Positions 55,178 to 64,000 of a stretch of DNA of 64,000 bases are shown here, in pieces (the first letter of the stretch is position 1; each line of letters starts with the position of its first letter). The stretch covers positions 1-64,000 of the forward strand of contig CACGWH010000005.1 of assembly GCA_902576765.1 (NCBI GenBank). Reading direction: 5' to 3'. This DNA comes from an uncultured Pelagibacteraceae bacterium. Lineage in GTDB: Bacteria > Pseudomonadota > Alphaproteobacteria > Pelagibacterales > Pelagibacteraceae. The translations under genes and the position numbers were made by a program. A model generated the notes under the pieces. It searched no databases and was not told the origin of the DNA. It was given only the letters and a program-made list of their open reading frames with translations.

Positions 55178-56049
55178 TTGTTTCTATTCAAAATATAGTT
55201 TAATGTTTCAGACAAATTTCTCGATCTAGACCCATAATTTTTTAATTTGCCATTAATTTTTAAAATTAAGTTATTAGCATATTTAATAGTATTTTTATAT
55301 CCTAGTAAACTAATTAAAGTTGCTTTTCCTTTTTTTTTATCCTTACCAGTTTTTTTTCCTGCAACTATTAAACTTCCTTTATAATCAATCAAATCATCTG
55401 CAACCTGAAATAATAAACCTATGTCAGCACCAATATTTTCAAATTTCTTAATGTCATTTTTGTTTTTTTTCTTAATTATTAATGGTGCTGCACAACAAAA
55501 ACTAAAAAGTCTTCCAGTTTTTTTTATTTCCATCTCTTCAATCTTTCTTTGAGAAATTTTCTTTCTTTCATAATTTAAATCTAGATATTGTCCTCCCGCA
55601 ATTCCAAGATGACCTGAGCTTTCAGAAATTTTATTAATTAAATCAATCTTAGTTTTTTCATTAATTCCTAGGTCTTTATGACTTAAAATTTCAAAAGCCA
55701 TTGTTAAAAGTGAATTTCCAGCTAAAACTGCAGTTGCCTCTCCAAATTTTACATGTGTTGATGGTTTGCCTCTTCTTATAGTGTCGTCATCCATACAAGG
55801 TAAATCATCATGTATTAATGAATACGCATGAATACATTCGACTGCCGCACCAATAATAATAAGTGTTTTATAATCTAACTTAAATAGAGATCCAACATCA
55901 ATTAAAATTTTTGATCTTATTTTTTTTCCTCCAGAAAACAGACCATATTTCATTGCAATTATCAAATTTGTTTTTTTTTGTTTGGAAATAAATCTTTTTA
56001 AAAATAAATTTGTGTCTTTTGCAATTTTATTCAATTTTTTTTGTATCAT
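55174..56049 (-). CDS. ispA: Short-chain prenyl diphosphate synthase (IspA, farnesyl diphosphate synthase)
   Basis: A protein of 291 residues with the first aspartate-rich motif DDLPCMD (81-87) and the second motif [10 protein letters not shown]. The six-residue form of the first motif, with two residues more than in IspB, marks the bacterial type II FPP synthases. Whether it stops at FPP or goes to GGPP is not set by sequence. It is coupled to dxs (four-base overlap) and to xseB (four-base overlap), the usual xseB-ispA-dxs order. Confidence 0.93.
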   Translation of the reverse strand: MIQKKLNKIAKDTNLFLKRFISKQKKTNLIIAMKYGLFSGGKKIRSKILIDVGSLFKLDYKTLIIIGAAVECIHAYSLIHDDLPCMDDDTIRRGKPSTHVKFGEATAVLAGNSLLTMAFEILSHKDLGINEKTKIDLINKISESSGHLGIAGGQYLDLNYERKKISQRKIEEMEIKKTGRLFSFCCAAPLIIKKKNKNDIKKFENIGADIGLLFQVADDLIDYKGSLIVAGKKTGKDKKKGKATLISLLGYKNTIKYANNLILKINGKLKNYGSRSRNLSETLNYILNRNK

Positions 56050-56282
56050 TTTTTTTTAATAATTTTGGATATCTTTACTTTTGTTTTTTCATTTATATCT
56101 TTAATGTTTTTTTGAAATTTTTTTTCAATTATATTATTGAGTTTAATTAAATTTTGATAATTGTCTAAAGAGTTTCCTAAATCCTTTTTATTTTCTAATT
56201 CTTCAATCATTTTATTTGCCTCAGTGGTTAATTCCTCAAGAGATAATGAATTATAATCATTTGGTAAATTTTTATCTTTCAT
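56046..56282 (-). CDS. xseB: Exodeoxyribonuclease VII small subunit XseB
   Basis: A helical protein of 78 residues with the XseB pattern SLEELTTEANKMIEELENKKDLGNSLDNYQ. The later residues are a basic coiled tail ([13 protein letters not shown]). With XseA it forms exonuclease VII, which degrades single-stranded DNA; xseA is not in this window. First gene of the xseB-ispA-dxs operon, divergent from tsaC by 20 bases. Confidence 0.88.
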   Translation of the reverse strand: MKDKNLPNDYNSLSLEELTTEANKMIEELENKKDLGNSLDNYQNLIKLNNIIEKKFQKNIKDINEKTKVKISKIIKKK

Positions 56283-56302
56283 ATAATACTCTCAAATAAT
56301 AC

Positions 56303-57235
56303 ATGAAAATTAATCTTGCAAATATTAAAAAAGCGAAGAATCTCTTAAATAAATCAGAGTGTGTTGCTATACCCACTGAAACTGTTTACGGTATTGCGGG
56401 GAATGCATATTCTGATTCAGCATGTAAAAAAATATTTAAATTAAAAAAAAGACCAACAAATAATCCTCTAATTATTCATTATTATAATTTGAAAAAGTTA
56501 AAGGGCGATTGTGATTTAAATGGTGATTTTCTAAAATTATATAAAAGATTTTGCCCTGGCCCAATAACATTTATTTTAAATCAAAAAAAAACATCAAAAA
56601 TTTCGAAAATTGCAACAAATAAAAAAAGTACTCTTGCTGTGAGATTTCCAAAACATCCTGTAGTAAGAAGTTTGTTAAAATATTTAAGATTTCCTATTGC
56701 AGCACCTAGTGCAAATATTTCCTCAAGAGTTAGTGCAGTAACTTCTTCAGATGTAAAAGATGATTTTGGAAAAAAAATTAAGTATATACTTGAAGGTGGG
56801 AGATCATCGGTTGGAGTTGAGTCTACAATTATAGATCTCAGAAAAAAACCAAAAATTTTAAGATTGGGTGGTTTAGAAGTTAAAGTTATCCAAAAAATAT
56901 TAAAGAAAAAAATTTCTATAAAGATAAATCCTTCCAACATTTCAGCTCCTGGGCAATTAAGAATTCATTATTCACCTGGAATTCCAATAAGACTCAATGC
57001 TAAAGAAATTAAAAAAGATGAAGCTTTATTGTTAATTAAAAAAAGTAAAATTAACAAACCAAATTATTATTTTTTATCAAAAAAAGGCAATTTAAAAGAA
57101 GCTACAAAAAATCTTTACACTATTTTAAGAAAAATAAAGAAAGATAATTATAAATCAATAGCTGTAGGCAAAATCCCAAATAAAGGATTTGGCAAAACTA
57201 TAAATGATAGATTAATGAGGGCTTCAAAATTTTAA
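56303..57235 (+). CDS. tsaC: Threonylcarbamoyl-AMP synthase (TsaC/Sua5)
   Basis: A protein of 310 residues. The YrdC domain (about 1-200) has CVAIPTETVYGIAGNAYSD, the phosphate loop RPTNNPL and LAVRFPKHPVVRSLL. A C-terminal Sua5 domain (about 215-310, from SAPGQLRIHYSPG) follows, so it is the long Sua5 form. It makes threonylcarbamoyl-AMP for the t6A37 base of ANN-reading tRNAs. Its stop shares a base with the start of the ABC ATPase. Confidence 0.93.
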   Translation: MKINLANIKKAKNLLNKSECVAIPTETVYGIAGNAYSDSACKKIFKLKKRPTNNPLIIHYYNLKKLKGDCDLNGDFLKLYKRFCPGPITFILNQKKTSKISKIATNKKSTLAVRFPKHPVVRSLLKYLRFPIAAPSANISSRVSAVTSSDVKDDFGKKIKYILEGGRSSVGVESTIIDLRKKPKILRLGGLEVKVIQKILKKKISIKINPSNISAPGQLRIHYSPGIPIRLNAKEIKKDEALLLIKKSKINKPNYYFLSKKGNLKEATKNLYTILRKIKKDNYKSIAVGKIPNKGFGKTINDRLMRASKF

Positions 57236-57963
57236 TGACTATTCCTCTTGAAATAATCAACTTATCAAAATCATATGACTTAAAAGAAGCAGTTCGAAAT
57301 ATTTCTTTTAAAGTAAATGAAAATGAAATCATTGGAATTCTTGGACCTAATGGATGCGGTAAAACTACAACAATAGGTATGATCCTTGGTTTGCTTAAGC
57401 CTTCTAAAGGAAGGGTTCTAATAAATGGCATTGAAATAGAAAAACAAAGAGTTGACTTGTTAAATGAATTAAATTTTATTTCACCATATATTGAGCTACC
57501 AAAAAAATTAACTGTAAAGCAAAATCTAGAAGTTTATGGAAGACTTTACGATGTAAAAGAACTTGAAAATAAAATAGATTATCTTAGTGAAAAATTAAGA
57601 CTTAATGAATTTATTAATAAAATAACAGGTGATCTTTCCTCTGGTCAAAAAAATAGAGTTAGTCTGGCTAAATCTATTATTAATGATCCCTCAGTTCTTC
57701 TTCTTGATGAACCAACTGCGTCTCTAGATCCTGAAACAGGAGATTTTGTTAGAAGTTTTTTGGAAGAGTATCAAAAAGAAAAGAAAACTTCTATTCTTCT
57801 TGCTTCACACAACATGGCGGAAGTTGAAAGATTATGTTCATCGGTTCTTATGATGAACAAAGGATCTATTATTGACCAAGGAACCCCCGAGGAATTAATA
57901 AAAAAACATGGACGGAGAAATATGGAGGAAGTTTTTTTAAAACTTACAAGAGATTTAATATGA
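57235..57963 (+). CDS. ABC transporter ATP-binding protein
   Basis: A protein of 242 residues with Walker A GPNGCGKTTT (37-46), signature LSSGQKNR, Walker B VLLLDEPTA and the switch His in LLASHNMAEV. With the following permease it forms an ABC-2-type exporter of the DrrA/NodI class. The substrate is unknown. It is coupled to tsaC by a one-base overlap and to the permease by a four-base overlap. Confidence 0.93.
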   Translation: MTIPLEIINLSKSYDLKEAVRNISFKVNENEIIGILGPNGCGKTTTIGMILGLLKPSKGRVLINGIEIEKQRVDLLNELNFISPYIELPKKLTVKQNLEVYGRLYDVKELENKIDYLSEKLRLNEFINKITGDLSSGQKNRVSLAKSIINDPSVLLLDEPTASLDPETGDFVRSFLEEYQKEKKTSILLASHNMAEVERLCSSVLMMNKGSIIDQGTPEELIKKHGRRNMEEVFLKLTRDLI

Positions 57964-58751
57964 ACCTAAATAAAATGTATGGTCTTTTTTTAAGGCATTT
58001 TTATCTGATAAAAAGTTCTTTGCCAAGAGTTTTGGATTTGATTTATTGGCCAACAATACAAATTATTCTTTGGGGTTTTATTTCCAAATTTTTTTCAATC
58101 TATAGTGATTATTACAATAATACACTTGGAATAATTCTTACATGCGCAATTCTTTACGATATTCTTTTTAGATCAAGTATTAGTTTTAATATGCTTTTTT
58201 TAGAGGAAATCTGGAGTAGAAATTTTACAAATTTATTTATTGCTCCTTTAAAGCTTAAAGAAATAATATTATCTTTAATTTTTACTGCTTTGATTAGGAC
58301 ATTAATTGGTCTGGTGCCTGCAATTATTTTAACATCTCCATTGTTTGGAGTTTCAATTTTAAAATTAGGTTTTCCGTTACTAATATTATTTTTAAGTTTA
58401 TATATATTTGGTATTACATTAGGTTTATTTGTGAGCTCAGGTTTAATGAGATTCGGACCATCCTTTGAAAATATAGCTTGGTCATCATTGTTTTTACTTG
58501 CTCCATTAGGTTGTATCTACTATCCAATAGAAATTCTTCCTGAATTTTTTCAGTTAATTGCAAAGGGTTTGCCATTGGTTTACATTTTTGATGAAACAAG
58601 AAATATTTTAATAAATGGTTTAGTAAATTATGAAAATATAAAACAAGCTTATTTATTAAATTTAGTTTATTTAATTTTTGGAATAGGATTGTTTTATCTA
58701 TCTTTTTTGAGAGCAAGAATAAAAGGAACATTAATAAATATGGGTGAATAA
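57960..58751 (+). CDS. ABC-2-type transporter permease
   Basis: A protein of 263 residues with six hydrophobic segments and the ABC-2 motif region LLAPLGCIYYPIEILPEFFQLIAKGLPLVYIFDETRN, typical of NodJ/DrrB-like exporters. It partners the ATPase it overlaps by four bases. It ends one base before the tRNA gene on the other strand. Confidence 0.9.
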   Translation: MNLNKMYGLFLRHFYLIKSSLPRVLDLIYWPTIQIILWGFISKFFSIYSDYYNNTLGIILTCAILYDILFRSSISFNMLFLEEIWSRNFTNLFIAPLKLKEIILSLIFTALIRTLIGLVPAIILTSPLFGVSILKLGFPLLILFLSLYIFGITLGLFVSSGLMRFGPSFENIAWSSLFLLAPLGCIYYPIEILPEFFQLIAKGLPLVYIFDETRNILINGLVNYENIKQAYLLNLVYLIFGIGLFYLSFLRARIKGTLINMGE

Positions 58752-58752
58752 A

Positions 58753-58829
58753 TGGTGCGCCTGCTAGGAGTCGAACCCAGAACCTCCTGATCCGAAGTCA
58801 GGCGCTCTATCCAGTTGAGCTACAAGCGC
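58753..58829 (-). tRNA. tRNA-Arg (anticodon TCG)
   Basis: A 77-base cloverleaf on the minus strand. The acceptor GCGCTTG pairs with CAGGCGC (one G-U). The D-arm is GCTC...GAGC, the anticodon stem CCTGA/TCAGG has loop CTTCGGA giving anticodon TCG for CGA codons, and the T-arm has GGTTCGACTCC-type loop. CCA is encoded after discriminator A. It lies antisense between the permease and rluD. Confidence 0.97.
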
Positions 58830-58852
58830 ATATCATATTAATATATCATTTT

Positions 58853-59833
58853 ATGGAAAAAAAAATAAATTTGACAGTTGATAAGACCGAAAATGAACTC
58901 CGTGTTGATATTTTCATTAAAAAGAGAGAAGATATTATTAGTCGAACACGAATTAAAAGTCTTATTCTAGATAATAAATTAAAAATAAATAATAAGGTAA
59001 TAAATGATCCATCTAAAAAAATTTTTTTTAATGATGAAATAAAATTGATTATACCTGAACCAAAAAAGGCTTCCTTAAAACCTTACAAGTTTAATTTGGA
59101 TATAGTATTTGAAGATAAAGATTTAATTGTTTTAAACAAACCTTCTGGAATAGTAATGCATCCTGGTGCAGGTAATTTTGATAATACAATTGTAAATGCA
59201 CTTATGAATTATAGTAAAAATTCTTTTTCTAATATTGGAGGTGAGCTAAGACCTGGAATAGTACATAGAATTGATAAAAATACATCTGGATTAATTGTTA
59301 TTGCAAAAAATAATCAAACTCACGAACATCTCTCTAATCAATTTAATAAACATACAATCCAAAGAGTTTACCAATTACTAATCTGGGGTAAGGTTAGACC
59401 ATCTCAAGGTAAAATAGAAACTTACATTAAAAGAAGTTCAAAGAATAGACAAATGATGGAAGTAAGCAACAGTAGTGGGAAAAAAGCAATTACAAATTAC
59501 AAAACTGTAGAAATTTTTGAAAATAAAAATATACCAACTTTTAGTTTGTTGGAGTGTAAACTAGAAACTGGTCGAACTCATCAAATAAGAGTTCATATGA
59601 ATTATTTAGGTAATAGTATAGTTGGTGATGATAAATATAAAAAAATATTTAAAAAATTCAAAGATATAGATCCATCATTAGAAAGAATTTTGACCAAATT
59701 AAATAGACAATTTCTGCACGCTAAAACGTTGGGCTTTATACATCCAAAGAAAAATAAACAGATGATTTTTGACTCAATTTTACCTAATGAACTTGAAATA
59801 ATTCTAAAAACACTCAGAAATATAGGTAAATAA
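58853..59833 (+). CDS. rluD: Ribosomal large subunit pseudouridine synthase RluD
   Basis: A RluA-family protein of 326 residues with an N-terminal S4 RNA-binding domain (about 15-75) and a catalytic domain with Asp141 in GIVHRIDKNTSGL. Later motifs VYQLLIWGKVRPSQGKI and LETGRTHQIRVHM fit RluD, which modifies helix 69 of 23S rRNA (positions 1911, 1915, 1917). RluC is the main alternative. It stands between the tRNA and rpoH. Confidence 0.9.
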   Translation: MEKKINLTVDKTENELRVDIFIKKREDIISRTRIKSLILDNKLKINNKVINDPSKKIFFNDEIKLIIPEPKKASLKPYKFNLDIVFEDKDLIVLNKPSGIVMHPGAGNFDNTIVNALMNYSKNSFSNIGGELRPGIVHRIDKNTSGLIVIAKNNQTHEHLSNQFNKHTIQRVYQLLIWGKVRPSQGKIETYIKRSSKNRQMMEVSNSSGKKAITNYKTVEIFENKNIPTFSLLECKLETGRTHQIRVHMNYLGNSIVGDDKYKKIFKKFKDIDPSLERILTKLNRQFLHAKTLGFIHPKKNKQMIFDSILPNELEIILKTLRNIGK

Positions 59834-59873
59834 AACATTGAAAAATTTTTAATATTAATTAGATAAACTGTTT

Positions 59874-62868
<2,995 letters not shown>

Positions 62869-62869
62869 A

Positions 62870-64000
62870 TTATTTTATTTTTTTTTGAATAATATTTATA
62901 CATTTCGTTAAAAGTTTTTTGTTCTCACTTTCACCCATTATTCTTATTTTTGACTCTGTCCCAGACTTTCTTACTAAAATTCTTCCTTGACCTTTAATAA
63001 ATTTAGTTGCTAATTTAATCGACTTTTTAATTTCTAGTCTGTTTATTATATTTTTGTCCTTTACTTCAATATTTTTTAAAATCTGAGGTATTTTTTCATA
63101 TTTATAAAAAAATTTACTAGCTTTTTTTCCTTTTCTTAACGCAAATAAACACTCTAGTGCAACAAGTAAACCATCTCCTGTAGTTGCAAATTTACCCAAA
63201 ATAATATGGCCCGACTGTTCACCACCTAAATTAAATTTATTTTTTTGCATTTTTTCTTTAACATACCTGTCACCGACATTAGCTCGTATAAATTTAATAT
63301 TCTCTTTTTTTAAATAATTTTCTAACCCATAATTAGACATCAATGTTCCAACAACACCTCCTCTTAACATTTTTTTATTTTTCCATCTTGTAGCTAATGC
63401 AGCAATTATTTGATCACCATCTATAATGTTACTTTTTTCATCACACATTATTATCCGGTCAGCGTCTCCATCTAAAGAAATGCCCAAATGTGCTTTATAT
63501 TTTTTTACTGCAGACTTAATTTTTTCAGGATACATCGAACCACAATTTTTGTTGATATTTAGTCCATTTGGGTTGACACCTATTGCAATGACTTTTGCAC
63601 CCAAAGATTTTAATAATTCAGGTCCAGCTTTATATCCTGCTCCATTTGCACAGTCGATTACAATTCTTAGTCCCCTTAAATTAAATTCTTTTGTAAAATT
63701 TCTTTTTAAAATTTTAATGTAATTTTTTGTTCCAGTTTCTAACCTTTTTACTCTTCCTAATTTTTCTGGTTCTGATAAATTTTTTGTAATTTTTTTGTCA
63801 ATCAAGCTTTCAATTTTTTTTTCTATCTTATCCGATAATTTCATTCCATCAGGACCAAACAATTTTAATCCATTATCATCGTGTGGATTGTGAGAGGCAG
63901 TGATCATTATACCCATATTTGCCTTCATGACTTTTGTAAGCATCGCTAATCCGTTTGTTGGCAAAGGTCCTAAAGTATATACATGCATTCCAGCCGACGC
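62870..64000 (-). CDS. glmM: Phosphoglucosamine mutase GlmM, partial (N-terminus beyond right edge)
   Basis: The frame continues through the edge at 64000 (Ala-Ser-Ala-Gly before Met at 63988), so the first 70 or so residues are missing. The active-site Ser lies in IMITASHNPHDDNG, the metal loop is SLDGDADRI, the sugar-binding loop GGEQSGHI and the phosphate loop RKSGTESKIRIM. It converts glucosamine-6-phosphate to glucosamine-1-phosphate for peptidoglycan and lipid A. The stop lies one base before thiD begins. Confidence 0.95.
   Translation of the reverse strand, partial: ASAGMHVYTLGPLPTNGLAMLTKVMKANMGIMITASHNPHDDNGLKLFGPDGMKLSDKIEKKIESLIDKKITKNLSEPEKLGRVKRLETGTKNYIKILKRNFTKEFNLRGLRIVIDCANGAGYKAGPELLKSLGAKVIAIGVNPNGLNINKNCGSMYPEKIKSAVKKYKAHLGISLDGDADRIIMCDEKSNIIDGDQIIAALATRWKNKKMLRGGVVGTLMSNYGLENYLKKENIKFIRANVGDRYVKEKMQKNKFNLGGEQSGHIILGKFATTGDGLLVALECLFALRKGKKASKFFYKYEKIPQILKNIEVKDKNIINRLEIKKSIKLATKFIKGQGRILVRKSGTESKIRIMGESENKKLLTKCINIIQKKIK

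Overview
The window looks like a chromosomal piece of a SAR11-clade alphaproteobacterium (Pelagibacterales, 'Candidatus Pelagibacter'-like). I base this on the very low G+C (roughly 30% by eye), tightly packed genes with 1-14 base spacings or overlaps, the set of streamlined core genes, and a circularly permuted two-piece tmRNA of the alphaproteobacterial kind. This is recognition from protein and RNA patterns; no database search was run.

Layout. 1-3644: a wing-helix-like regulator running off the left edge, divergent from a membrane sulfatase-fold protein with three palindromes between them, then a small membrane protein and a GAF/SpoIIE-type phosphatase. 3808-14302: type IV pilus genes (prepilin peptidase pilD, pilY1-like tip adhesin, minor pilins pilX/W/V, a pilin, and the retraction ATPase pilT). 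14466-18648: two tandem autotransporters, so 3.8-18.6 kb is largely a surface and adhesion segment. 18649-23696: small membrane proteins, msrB, a histone-deacetylase-fold amidohydrolase, a 2-hydroxyacid dehydrogenase, a DMT transporter and a DadA-like oxidase. 23748-29517: the complete rod-shape cluster mreB-mreC-mreD-mrdA-rodA. 29518-34523: branched-chain amino acid synthesis (ilvB-ilvH-ilvC-leuA). 34577-39067: miaA (frameshifted), a DegP/Q protease, DUF2065 and hflC/hflK. 39118-43968: mrp, a frameshifted membrane protein, thyX, tmRNA (ssrA), a 2OG-Fe(II) oxygenase-like protein and an FkbM methyltransferase; this is a small accessory patch around ssrA. 43989-50393: ppdK, glyS, glyQ and an S49 peptidase. 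50507-57235: isoprenoid and cofactor genes (ispB, pdxH, aroC (frameshifted), dxs, ispA, xseB, tsaC). 57235-64000: an ABC exporter pair, tRNA-Arg(TCG), rluD, rpoH, purA, thiD and glmM (cut by the right edge).

How the genes work together: the pilus block supplies assembly and retraction parts but no pilB/pilC/pilM-Q, which must lie elsewhere. The mre/mrd/rod block builds the lateral wall. ilvBHC plus leuA cover the common steps to valine, isoleucine and leucine. dxs, ispA and ispB run from DXP to the polyprenyl tail of ubiquinone.

The strongest finding about sequence quality is that three genes (miaA, a membrane protein at 39949-41168, and aroC) are each broken by exactly one base, at or beside homopolymer runs. 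aroC belongs to an essential pathway, so consensus sequencing error is the leading explanation. The most interesting biology is the permuted tmRNA with its complete tag and G3-U pair, the divergent regulator/sulfatase operator region, the PilY1 with a propeller inserted in its VWA domain next to two autotransporters, and several exact palindromes in divergent promoter regions. I saw no CRISPR array, insertion sequence or prophage. The only span over 300 bases without a protein gene (42164-42478) holds the tmRNA.
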